A DNA stretch of 64,000 nucleotides from Pseudomonadota bacterium (lineage in GTDB: Bacteria; Myxococcota_A; Polyangia; GCA-2747355). Made by a program: the position numbers and the translations under genes. Of the stretch, positions 25,280 through 32,813 are shown in pieces. The notes beneath the pieces were generated by a model. The model was given only the letters and a program-made list of their open reading frames with translations, ran no database searches and was not told the origin of the DNA. Location of the stretch: contig JADJTL010000002.1 in assembly GCA_016711215.1 (NCBI GenBank), positions 124,001-188,000 of the forward strand. Direction: 5' to 3'. Position 1 is the first letter of the stretch. The number at the start of each line of letters is the position of its first letter.

Positions 25280-25969
25280 TCAATGGCGCCGCTTGAGTGA
25301 GCGATAGAAGGCGCGCGCGTAGGCCAGCAAGGAGGACTCGGCGCGGTAGAGGGCGAAGCGCCGGCGCGGCGCCGCTGCCGGGGGCGGGGGCCAGAGCGAG
25401 GCCTCCCAACCCGCGATCCGCGTCGCCGCCGCGGAGGGCTTCGGCCCGTGCCGCATTAGCAAAAGGTAGCGACCCTCCAGCGGCTCCGCGGCGCCCCGCG
25501 CCAGTACCGCAAAGCCCGGCCAGCGCGGCCCGAGGCTCAGTCGCAACGGCCGCTGCAGGCGCGCGCCGCCTTCGAGGCCCCCAAGGAGCACCTCGTCGGC
25601 CTCGAAGTCGAGCACGATGCGAAGCAGGCGCGTGTCGCGCGTGACGCGTGAGACCAGCCGGAAACCCCCGACTGCCACGACCTCGGCATAGCCGATGCGC
25701 TGCAGGAAGAGCGTCTCATCGGCGCGACTCCACGCGGCTCGCGGCAGGGGAACGAAGGGAAGCGGCCAGGCGCCGTCAAAGAAGGGTGCCAGCGTGGCCC
25801 GCCAGGGCAGCGCCCGTGGACCGCGACAGCCGGCGCTGAGCGCCAAGGCGAGGATGACCACGGAGGCTGCCAGCAGCCCGGCGGACGCGTCGAGGCGCAG
25901 CCGCCGGGGACGGAGGCCGCCCGACGGTCTCTGACTCGGCGACAGCGTCGACGGCAATCGGCACGGCAT
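25280..25969 (-). CDS. Hypothetical lipoprotein
   Basis: A 229-residue protein starting at ATG 25969. The signal peptide has a basic N-terminus (RPRRLRLDASAG), the core LLAASVVILALAL and lipobox LSAGC. The mature part contains VTRDTRLLRIVLDFEADEVLLGG and LEGRYLLLMRHGPKPSAAATRIAG, mainly beta, compatible with a DUF4292-like outer-membrane lipoprotein fold, but I do not recognise a family with certainty. The frame extends upstream through the 11-bp repeats, which is judged non-coding because the signal peptide starts at 25969. Confidence 0.6.
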   Translation of the reverse strand: MPCRLPSTLSPSQRPSGGLRPRRLRLDASAGLLAASVVILALALSAGCRGPRALPWRATLAPFFDGAWPLPFVPLPRAAWSRADETLFLQRIGYAEVVAVGGFRLVSRVTRDTRLLRIVLDFEADEVLLGGLEGGARLQRPLRLSLGPRWPGFAVLARGAAEPLEGRYLLLMRHGPKPSAAATRIAGWEASLWPPPPAAAPRRRFALYRAESSLLAYARAFYRSLKRRH

Positions 25970-26059
25970 GGCGACCTTATAAGGGCGCCCCCGCGGCGCA
26001 CTCGCGCCCGACTCTAGCATCGCGCCCGAGCCGGCGGCGATTTCGACCGCTTCCAGCCG

Positions 26060-26156
26060 GTCGGCACCGGGTCCGCACCGGGTCGGCACCGGGTCGGCAC
26101 CGGGTCGGCACCGGGTCGGCGCCGGGTCGGCATGCGGTCGGCATATGGTTGGCACC
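26060..26156. repeat. 11-bp tandem repeat between divergent genes
   Basis: About nine units of GTCGGCACCGG; the first six are near-identical and the last ones degenerate (GTCGGCATGCG, GTCGGCATATG, GTTGGCACC). It lies between the lipoprotein at 25280-25969 and minC at 26236. The period is close to one helical turn, so all units face the same side of the DNA. Confidence 0.9.
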
Positions 26157-26235
26157 GTCCTTGACGCGGCGGAAAGGTTGCCAGCAAGATGCCGCTTCTT
26201 CCGGCACCTCTGATTCAGCGTTCTGCGGAGAGGCG

Positions 26236-27117
26236 ATGGCCAGCGATCAAGAGGCGGCGCCCGCGCGGCCCGCAGCCTTCGAGCTCAAGGGCACTGTCGC
26301 CAGCCTGACAGTGATCCGGCTGCTCGTCCCCGAGCTGTCCCGCGTCGAGGCCCAACTCGGCGTCCAGGTCGCGCAGCTGCCGCGCTTCTTCGAACAAGCG
26401 CCCGTCGTGGTCGACCTCGAGGCCCTGGGCGAGGCTGCTGCACGCGTCGAGCTTGGCGAGCTGGCGGCCCTCCTGCGTCGGCATCGGCTGGTGCCCGTGG
26501 CCCTTCGTCATCTGGCCGTGGAGCGGGAGGCCGAGGCGGCGAGCGCGGGTTTCGGACTGCTGCGCGGACCCGCCGCGCGCGGGATGGGCGGGGCTGCGGA
26601 GGCGCCGGCGAGCGTCGGCGCGAGCGCGGAAGCGCCAGCGCCGACGGCGCGAGCAGCCCGTGGCACCGCGGCGTCGGCGCCAGCCGAGGCCCAGGCCCAC
26701 GACGCCACGCCGCCACCACCCTCGGGCACCCGCCCCCGCGCTGTGGCCGAGCCAGCCCCGTTGCCCGCGGTCTTGGCGACGGCAGAGGCGCTCGGTGGCA
26801 TGCTGTTGACGCAGCCGGCGCGCGGCGGCCAGGTGATCTACGCGGCGCAGCGGGATCTCGTGCTGCTGGCCCCGGTCAATGCCGGTGCCGAGCTGATCGC
26901 CGACGGTCATATCCACGTCTACGGCGCGCTGCGCGGTCGCGCGCTCGCCGGCGCGCATGGCAATCAGGCGGCGCGCATCTTCTGCAGCAGCCTCGAGGCG
27001 GAGCTGGTTTCGATCGCCGGCGAGTATCTCCCAGCCGATCGCCTACCCGAGCGCTTTCGCGGCAAGCCGACGCAGATTCACCTGCAGGACGGCGAGCTGA
27101 TCTTCCGCCCGCTCTGA
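26236..27117 (+). CDS. minC: Septum site-determining protein MinC
   Basis: FtsZ polymerisation inhibitor of the Min system. The protein is 293 residues from ATG 26236, behind GGAGAGG. The N-terminal domain (FELKGTVASLTVIRLL... to about residue 110) antagonises FtsZ. A long Ala/Pro-rich linker (about 115-180) follows, longer than usual. The C-terminal beta-helical MinD-binding domain carries RGGQVIYAAQRDLVLLAPVNAGAELIADGHIHVYGALRGRALAG and ARIFCSSLEAELVSIAGEY. minD and minE follow on the same strand, giving a complete minCDE locus. Confidence 0.93.
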   Translation: MASDQEAAPARPAAFELKGTVASLTVIRLLVPELSRVEAQLGVQVAQLPRFFEQAPVVVDLEALGEAAARVELGELAALLRRHRLVPVALRHLAVEREAEAASAGFGLLRGPAARGMGGAAEAPASVGASAEAPAPTARAARGTAASAPAEAQAHDATPPPPSGTRPRAVAEPAPLPAVLATAEALGGMLLTQPARGGQVIYAAQRDLVLLAPVNAGAELIADGHIHVYGALRGRALAGAHGNQAARIFCSSLEAELVSIAGEYLPADRLPERFRGKPTQIHLQDGELIFRPL

Positions 27118-27178
27118 CCTGAAGCGTCCAACGCACCGCTTTCGACCTACATCGGCCTACACAGTTCGCGGGCTGGCG

Positions 27179-27201
27179 CAAATTTTTCGGCAGAAAATTT
27201 G
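27179..27201 (+). promoter_or_regulatory. AT-rich inverted repeat between minC and minD
   Basis: CAAATTTT (27179-27186), loop TTCGGCA plus G, AAAATTTG (27194-27201). It is a perfect 8-bp dyad in an otherwise GC-rich gap of about 160 bp. It could end minC transcripts or be an operator for a separate minDE promoter; there is no downstream U run. Confidence 0.45.
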
Positions 27202-27278
27202 TGCGCGATCACCTTTTCGCCTTTTATGGACTCGGCGCTGCGCTGTCGGACAGCAGCGCCGCACCAAGGAGGCTCCCC

Positions 27279-28088
27279 GTGGCACGAGTTGTCGTCGTAA
27301 CGTCGGGCAAGGGCGGCGTGGGTAAGACCACGACGAGCGCGAGCGTAGCGGCCGGTATCGCCCTGCTCGGCTATAAAACGGTGGCGATCGACTTCGACGT
27401 CGGTCTGCGCAACCTAGATCTCGTCATGGGCTGTGAGCGACGCGTGGTCTACGACCTGGTCAACGTGACCAAGGGCGAGGCCAGGCTGAGCCAGGCGCTC
27501 ATTCGCGACAAGCGCGTCGAGGGGCTCTTCATGCTCCCCGCGTCGCAGACGCGCGACAAAGACGCGCTGGACTTCGCCGGCGTCGGTCAGGTGATCGAGG
27601 AGCTGAAGAGCCAGGGCTTCGACTACATCATCTGCGACTCGCCGGCCGGCATCGAGAAGGGCGCGCTGATGGCGATGTACTTCGCCGATGAGGCGCTGGT
27701 CGTGACCAACCCCGAGGTCTCGTCGGTGCGCGACTCGGACCGCGTGCTCGGACTGCTCGACGCCAAGACCCAGCGCGCCGAGCTCGACCTGGAGCCGGTA
27801 AAGACGCACCTGCTGATCACGCGCTACTCGGCGCAGCGGGCCCGCAAGGGACAGATGCTGAGCGTCGAGGACGTGCTCGAGCTGCTGGCCATCCCGCTGC
27901 TCGGGGTGATCCCGGAGTCGAGTGTCGTGTTGCAGGCGTCGAATCAGGGCACGCCGGTGATTCTCGAGGAGACGACCGAGGCCGCTCAGGCCTACCTCGA
28001 CGTGGTGTACCGCTTCCTCGGTCAGGAGCGCCCGCACCGTTTCATCGACGACGAGAAGCGCGGCATCTTCCGCCGCCTATTCGGCTAG
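27279..28088 (+). CDS. minD: Septum site-determining ATPase MinD
   Basis: A 269-residue ParA/MinD ATPase. The deviant Walker A is SGKGGVGKTTTSAS, with VAIDFDVGLRNLDLVMG next, DYIICDSPAGIEKGA as Walker B, and the C-terminal amphipathic membrane-targeting helix RGIFRRLFG. The GTG at 27279 is chosen because AAGGAGG lies 6 nt upstream and the protein then begins MARVVVVTSGKGG. ATP-bound MinD recruits MinC to membrane and oscillates or gradients with MinE, which follows 10 bp downstream. Confidence 0.96.
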   Translation: MARVVVVTSGKGGVGKTTTSASVAAGIALLGYKTVAIDFDVGLRNLDLVMGCERRVVYDLVNVTKGEARLSQALIRDKRVEGLFMLPASQTRDKDALDFAGVGQVIEELKSQGFDYIICDSPAGIEKGALMAMYFADEALVVTNPEVSSVRDSDRVLGLLDAKTQRAELDLEPVKTHLLITRYSAQRARKGQMLSVEDVLELLAIPLLGVIPESSVVLQASNQGTPVILEETTEAAQAYLDVVYRFLGQERPHRFIDDEKRGIFRRLFG

Positions 28089-28098
28089 GAGGGGGACC

Positions 28099-28419
28099 AT
28101 GCGCTTTCTCGACTACTTCTACCGGGGTCGTCGCAAGTCGGCGTCGGTGGCCAAGGACAGGCTGCAGATCATCGTGGCGCGCGAGCGCAACCGCGCTGGC
28201 ACGCGCGATTACCTGCCGCTGCTGCACCAGGAGCTGCTGCAGGTCATCGCCAAGTACGAGAGCATCGACCTCGAGCGCGTCTCGGTCAACCTCGACCGGC
28301 GCGGCGACTGCGAGGTACTCGAGCTCAATGTCGTGCTGCCCGAGGGCGGCCCGGCCCAGGATGCCAGGCCCGCGCGGCGGAGCACGAGCGGCCTGCTGAA
28401 CCTCGGCGCGCCCAGCTAG
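28099..28419 (+). CDS. minE: Cell division topological specificity factor MinE
   Basis: A 106-residue MinE with SD sequence AGGAGGGG before ATG 28099. The N-terminal membrane-targeting MRFLDYFY, the MinD-binding ASVAKDRLQIIVARER strand/helix and the dimerising beta-rich YESIDLERVSVNLDRRGDCEVLELNVVLP are all visible. The C-terminus adds about 20 residues of Pro/Ala/Arg-rich tail beyond the usual end. It stimulates MinD ATPase to restrict division inhibition to the poles. Confidence 0.95.
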   Translation: MRFLDYFYRGRRKSASVAKDRLQIIVARERNRAGTRDYLPLLHQELLQVIAKYESIDLERVSVNLDRRGDCEVLELNVVLPEGGPAQDARPARRSTSGLLNLGAPS

Positions 28420-28506
28420 GGGCGCTCCGCAGCGAACACGGGAGCCCCAGTAAGAGACCGCGGACGTGAGGGACCTCAGCACTCCCGGCGCGGGACCTCT
28501 GGCAGC

Positions 28507-28980
28507 TCAGGCAAACCTTCGTTGGTAAACGAGCCCAGCCTGCCGGTGCGCTCGATGCCGCATCCTTCGCCCACCCCTACGAGCCCTGGGCCTGACCGCC
28601 GGAGCTTGGGTGCCAGGCACCACCTCGCTGGGCGGGCGATTGAACTCGGTTTCGGGAAAGAGCGCCGGCAGCTGCTTGGCCTGGCCCGGGGCGAGCTCAA
28701 GCACCAGGTCGAGGTCTTGGGTCATCCGCGGCTCGCGGTAGATCATGGCGGCCACGGACCGGACGACCCGATAGGGAATGCCTCCGCGCTCGATCAGCGC
28801 ATAGGCCCGCTGGTCGAGCTGGCGCTCATCCAGCGCTGGGTAGCGTTGGCGCAGTTGGAGCCGCTTGGTTTCGTAGGCAAAGCAAAAGAGCTCGGCGGCG
28901 AGCCGACCACCGGTCGAGCCTGCGGTACGGCCAGCGCGCGCTTCAACTCCCCTATGGTGCGGCAAACCTGGAAGCGGCAC
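28507..28980 (-). pseudogene. Decayed antitoxin/nucleotidyltransferase pair
   Basis: One frame carries two fused pieces: first an AELFCFAYETKRLQLRQRYP...ERQLDQRAYALIERG segment, typical of a small protein encoded in front of nucleotidyltransferases, then IPYRVVRSVAAMIYREPRM with TQDLDLVLEL, the fold core of a MNT/AbiEii-like nucleotidyltransferase. The expected GS motif is degraded (RSVAAMIY) and the rest after EFNRPPSEV is nonsense. No good start is seen. It is best read as a deletion remnant that fused two genes of a toxin-antitoxin-like module. The surrounding 28420-29099 stretch holds nothing else convincing. Confidence 0.5.
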
Positions 28981-29099
28981 AGCTCAACACCTACGGGACC
29001 AGGGACCGGCGTCGCGTCCTTTCATGCCCGGCCGGGGACAGCGGGGCACCGCGGCAGCGGGGCACAGCTCTGCGACTGAGAGTTCGCCGGATCACTGGA

Positions 29100-30926
29100 T
29101 CACTGGAGCTCGAACAGGCCAAGGTGAGCCTCTCCGTCGCTAAAGGACCTGACCGGGTTGAGCGTGGGGTGGGACTGCTTCTCCGGCGTGACCTGATAGC
29201 ACTGCTGGTACGGCGTCCTCAGACAAAAGGGCGGGAGGTCGTCGTCGAACTGACGACCGTCGACCCTGATCATCGAGCTGCTCTCGTCGACCGCATAGCC
29301 GTACTCCTGATAGGGGCCGAAGGTCTTGCTCGAGCGCGCGTCGATGCGACCGCGATGAACTGCATGGAAGCCATAGGCACGGTTGTTCCAGGCCGCAGCG
29401 CGGTTGGCCCCCATCTCCGAGTCTCTCCAGGCTGAGAACCCAATCGCGTTGTTGAAGGCGTTGCCATCGTGCACCGTGATCCGACTGCCATAGCGCGCGT
29501 CGAAGCCGATGCCATGCCCATAGCTGCCTGCCGGATAGACATTCGGCTTGTCCCCGGATAGCTGCGTCTCGGTCAGCGGCCTTCCCTCCGCGTCCCGGCC
29601 CTGATTGTTGTAGGCTAGGGCGCCGTTGACGGTCATTCGGCCGCCCAGATTCGCCATGAAGCCACCGCTCAAGTTGTCATGGCTGACCGCCTCGGTCGCC
29701 TCGATGGTGCTCCGTTCTCGGTCATCGATCAGCGCGGCCGCAACCACGAGGCAGGCGTGATAGCTCTCGCTTCCCCTGTCCGTGCCACAGTCACCGTAGT
29801 GTCGGCCGTGATCGGCCGTCTCTGCGACAAAGCCGTAGCCGAGGCGCCGCGGAAGGTCCGCGCTGTAGGCGGCCACCGCCCCTGCCAGAAACATCTTCCC
29901 GCCGCTGTAGGTAAAGAAGCCCGCATCGCCTGCTTCGAGTACCCGAACGTCCGAGCCCTGCATCGTCGCCAGGCTCTCGGCCGTCAGACCATAGTAGAAG
30001 CCCCGCACCTCTACGCCCGACGCCACGAGGATCGTGCCCTCGCCCTGGGCCAGCAGCGCCTTGTTCCAGCGACCGGCGTCCTGCCTCAGACCATCGGCAT
30101 CAGTCCGCGGCACTCTTGCTTGCCGATCGACCCAGCCGCTGTACGCCCCGCGGATGGTCAGGTCGGACACGTGAAGCTCCGCGCTGGAGTCGCGCACAGT
30201 AAAGGCCGCCCCGCCCGGCAGCTGCAGGTGAGCGCTGAAGTCCAGGATGGTCCTGCCTTTGCCTTGCCCCCGAATGACCACCCGCTTGAGCTCGCGCACC
30301 CCGACCAGGTCCAGGCGTTCGGGCGCGTGAAAGCGGGTCTCGCTCTCGTCGAGAAACCGCAGAACAACCTCATCGCGGCCCCGGCTGATTGCCACGCCCT
30401 TGGCCGAGAGCAGCGCGATCAGGCTGTTCAGCGTCTGATTACTGTAGCTCACCGAGGACGCATCGGGCTGAGGAGACCCGCCGACCGCCGCATCTGCGCC
30501 GGCCGCATCGCGCGCAACGCCATCGTGGCTGCCCGCATCACGCGCGACGCCATCGTGGCTGCCCGCATCACGCGCGACGCCATCGTGGCTGCCCGCATCA
30601 CGCGCGACGCCATCGTGGCTGCCCGCATCACGCGCGACGCCATCGTGGCTGCCCGCATCACGCGCGACGCCGCCATCGACCGCGGTCGCGATCGCCACTC
30701 GCAGGTCGGGGCGACCCCTAGCGTCGTTGAAGCGAAGCGAAGCGTCGTTGAGTGGGCGGCCATTGTCGCTACAGGCTGTCACGGCGCCTAGCAGGGTAAC
30801 GACGAGGAGCAGCGCTCTCTGCACTGAGCGACCAACGCCTCTGCTCAAGGCGCGCGCATCGGTAACTCGCCGAGGTTGGGAAGAAGTGTGGCCTGTGGTC
30901 AGCGGCGAGCGGGCGTGCACGGGCAT
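29100..30926 (-). CDS. Lipoprotein with VARDAGSHDG repeats and beta-helix domain
   Basis: A 608-residue lipoprotein from ATG 30926 (AAGGAG 8 nt upstream), with lipobox VTAC. After the anchor come an Asp-rich stretch and five perfect 10-residue VARDAGSHDG repeats plus a sixth partial one. The remaining 450 residues are a parallel beta-helix: LKRVVIRGQGKGRTILDFSA, LHVSDLTIRGAYSG, VSHDNLSGGFMANLGGRMTVNGALAYNNQG and HGIGFDARYGSRITVHDGNAFNNAIGF, similar to pectate-lyase-like/right-handed helix proteins, though catalytic residues cannot be assigned. It probably sits on the cell surface. The linker repeats parallel those of the two MNA lipoproteins. Confidence 0.78.
   Translation of the reverse strand: MPVHARSPLTTGHTSSQPRRVTDARALSRGVGRSVQRALLLVVTLLGAVTACSDNGRPLNDASLRFNDARGRPDLRVAIATAVDGGVARDAGSHDGVARDAGSHDGVARDAGSHDGVARDAGSHDGVARDAGSHDGVARDAAGADAAVGGSPQPDASSVSYSNQTLNSLIALLSAKGVAISRGRDEVVLRFLDESETRFHAPERLDLVGVRELKRVVIRGQGKGRTILDFSAHLQLPGGAAFTVRDSSAELHVSDLTIRGAYSGWVDRQARVPRTDADGLRQDAGRWNKALLAQGEGTILVASGVEVRGFYYGLTAESLATMQGSDVRVLEAGDAGFFTYSGGKMFLAGAVAAYSADLPRRLGYGFVAETADHGRHYGDCGTDRGSESYHACLVVAAALIDDRERSTIEATEAVSHDNLSGGFMANLGGRMTVNGALAYNNQGRDAEGRPLTETQLSGDKPNVYPAGSYGHGIGFDARYGSRITVHDGNAFNNAIGFSAWRDSEMGANRAAAWNNRAYGFHAVHRGRIDARSSKTFGPYQEYGYAVDESSSMIRVDGRQFDDDLPPFCLRTPYQQCYQVTPEKQSHPTLNPVRSFSDGEAHLGLFELQ
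30511..30670 (-). repeat. 30-bp coding minisatellite, five units
   Basis: A 30-bp unit (GCCCGCATCACGCGCGACGC plus CATCGTGGCT on the + strand) is repeated five times without spacers, ending in a partial copy near 30670. It encodes VARDAGSHDG on the minus strand in the lipoprotein linker and preserves the frame. Confidence 0.95.
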
Positions 30927-31242
30927 CGTCGGAGCTCCTTGTTCATGCCCCAGAGTCTTCCACTGGCGCGCCAAGCTTTGCTTGCGCACGGGCCATGGTC
31001 GAGGCTCTGGCGTCTGCACCTGCCGTGCCGGCTCCGGGCGACAGCCCGCTGCTGTGCCCGCTGCTTGATATCTCTGGCCCTTTGGCCGGTGGTGAGCCGG
31101 GCGCGCCTGGAGCCCCGATGCCCCAGTCTGACGCGTTCATGCAGCGTCCTCGGGGTGGGCGTCGCTGCCCTGCGCAGCTCGCGCACCGGATTGATAGGCC
31201 AAGCGTTCATGGCTAGTTGATGACCAACAGACAACACAGAAC

Positions 31243-31335
31243 CGCGTCGCAACCGCGTCGCACCGCGTCGCCGCACCCGGGTTGATGCGAGAACCGCGTC
31301 GCAACCGCGTCGCCGCACCCGGGTTGATGCGCGGG
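31243..31335. repeat. REP-like array 1 (5' side of intact RAYT)
   Basis: Two units of about 42 bp built from AACCGCGTCGC repeats and the core ACCCGGGTTGAT (31275-31286 and 31317-31328), the reverse complement of ATCAACCCGGGT. The surrounding gene-free stretch 30927-31466 otherwise holds only the upstream region of the lipoprotein and about 100 bp of flank (CGGACGGAAGGCGCAGCGC) conserved before the other RAYT copies. Confidence 0.75.
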
Positions 31336-31466
31336 CCTATCCCAGGGCCGGTCCTCCGGCGGAACCGGGACCGAAGGTCGGACGGAAGGCGCAGCGCTTT
31401 GGGCTAACCGTTCAGAATCATGCGGCAGCATGATCGGCACGTCGTCTGCAGTCGCCCCGGCGCTAC

Positions 31467-32366
31467 ATGAGCCTGCCGCGGCCTGTAATCGCTGGTGAGA
31501 CGCTGATGGTGACGCGCCGCTGCGCGCAGCGGCAGTTTCTGCTGCGGCCGTCGGGCGCGGTCAACGGCATCATCGGCTACTGCCTGGCGGTGGCGGCCGA
31601 ACGCTATGGCGTGCGGGTGCACGCCTTCTGCGTGCTCTCCAATCACCTGCATCTCGTGGTCACCGACGTCCGCGGAACGCGGCCGGAGTTCTTCCGCTGG
31701 CTCTTCGAATTCACGGCGAAGTGCCTCAACGCGCACTGGGGACGCTGGGAGAACCTCTGGGCGAGCGAGCCCCCGTCGGTGGTGCGCCTGGTCGATGGCG
31801 AGGCCCAGCTCGCCAAGGTCGTCTACACGCTGACCAACCCGGTGGCAGCGGGCCTGGTGACAGAGCACCATTACTGGCCGGGGCTGATCAGCCGGCCGGC
31901 GCGGATCGGGCGCGCCGAGTCTTTCAAGCGGCCGAAGCGCTTCTTCCGTGAGCGGGGGCCGCTGCCAGCAGAGGCCAGTTTGACGGTAGCCCCGCTGCCA
32001 GCGTACGCGGCGCTGCCGGCGGCGCAGTACGTCGCGCTACTGAGGGACGCGGTCGCCGCGCGCGAACTCGCGCTTGCAGAGCAGCGCCGCGTGGAGGGCA
32101 GGGGCGTGCTGGGGCGCCGGGCGGTGCTGCAGCAGTCGGCCTTCGACGCGCCACGCCGGCCGGAGCCAAGGCGTCAAATGAGTCCCCGGGTGGCCGGTGG
32201 GAACAAGTGGGCGCGCATCGAAGCGCTGCAACGCCTGCGCGATTTCGTCGCGGGCTACCGCGATGCTTGGCTGCGCTGGCGCGAGGGCGACCGGGGCGCA
32301 ACCTTTCCCTTCGGCACCTACGCGCTGCGGCTGTACGCCGGCGCCTGTTGCGCCCAGGCACCCTGA
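31467..32366 (+). CDS. RAYT-type (IS200-like Y1) transposase, intact copy A
   Basis: A 299-residue single-strand transposase of the REP-associated tyrosine transposase group. The HUH metal motif is in SNHLHLVV, the conserved N-terminal strand is IIGYCLAVAAERYGVRVHAFCVLSN, and the catalytic Tyr is in KVVYTLTNPVAAG, followed by FKRPKRFFRERG. The last 120 residues are a basic, Ala/Arg-rich extension. It is the only complete copy in the window; four relatives are broken. REP-like arrays flank it on both sides in opposite orientation, as expected if they are its substrates. It would nick and rejoin hairpin-forming single strands. Confidence 0.85.
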   Translation: MSLPRPVIAGETLMVTRRCAQRQFLLRPSGAVNGIIGYCLAVAAERYGVRVHAFCVLSNHLHLVVTDVRGTRPEFFRWLFEFTAKCLNAHWGRWENLWASEPPSVVRLVDGEAQLAKVVYTLTNPVAAGLVTEHHYWPGLISRPARIGRAESFKRPKRFFRERGPLPAEASLTVAPLPAYAALPAAQYVALLRDAVAARELALAEQRRVEGRGVLGRRAVLQQSAFDAPRRPEPRRQMSPRVAGGNKWARIEALQRLRDFVAGYRDAWLRWREGDRGATFPFGTYALRLYAGACCAQAP

Positions 32367-32520
32367 GGCCAGGTCCACGCGGCCCGCGCGCTCCCCGCTG
32401 CCCTCGTGCCTCGCGCCTCGCCACGCTGAGATGGGCTAGCTGCGTTCAGGCGTGCAAAAGGCGCCGCCTCACGCGCCTGAAACCAGCGTCAGTCGGCGCC
32501 GTCGTGGTCAATCGCGTCCC

Positions 32521-32800
32521 GCGTCTGGCCCCTGTCACGCACCTTCGCGCGTCGCACCTCCGGTGCACCCTGACCGCGCGTATCCCGAACCCATCAACCC
32601 GGGTCGGGGTTCTTCTTTCGCACCTTCGCGCGTCGCACCTCCGGTGCACCCTGACCGCGCGTATCCCGAACCCATCAACCCGGGTCGGGGTTCTTCTTGG
32701 AACCCATCAACCCGGGTCGGGGTTCTTCTTTCGAACCCATCAACCCGGGTCGGGGTTCTTTTTTGGATCATCAACCCGGGTCGGGGTTCTTGGAGGGTTC
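32521..32800. repeat. REP-like array 2 (3' side of intact RAYT)
   Basis: Five exact ATCAACCCGGGT cores start at 32593, 32674, 32706, 32739 and 32770. The first two are in an 81-bp duplication; the others repeat at 32-33 bp with the unit GAACCC-ATCA-ACCCGGGT-CGGGGTTC-TTC, whose outer arms (GAACCC/GGGTTC) enclose the inner palindrome. The 32367-32520 stretch is the 3' flank shared with copies B and C. Confidence 0.85.
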
Positions 32801-32813
32801 TTGGATCTTTCTC

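Noticed and set aside
26125..26160. Upstream start of the hypothetical lipoprotein at 26155 within the 11-bp repeats
   Set aside because: It would place about 60 repeat-encoded residues before a normal signal peptide; ATG 25969 fits a lipoprotein.
30511..30670. 30-bp direct repeats as a CRISPR array
   Set aside because: Units are contiguous with no spacers, lie in frame within a lipoprotein gene and encode VARDAGSHDG; no cas genes are present.
32588..32790. REP-like array 2 as a CRISPR array
   Set aside because: The spacing is irregular (81, 32, 33, 31 bp), the intervening sequence is itself repeated, and the association is with RAYT.
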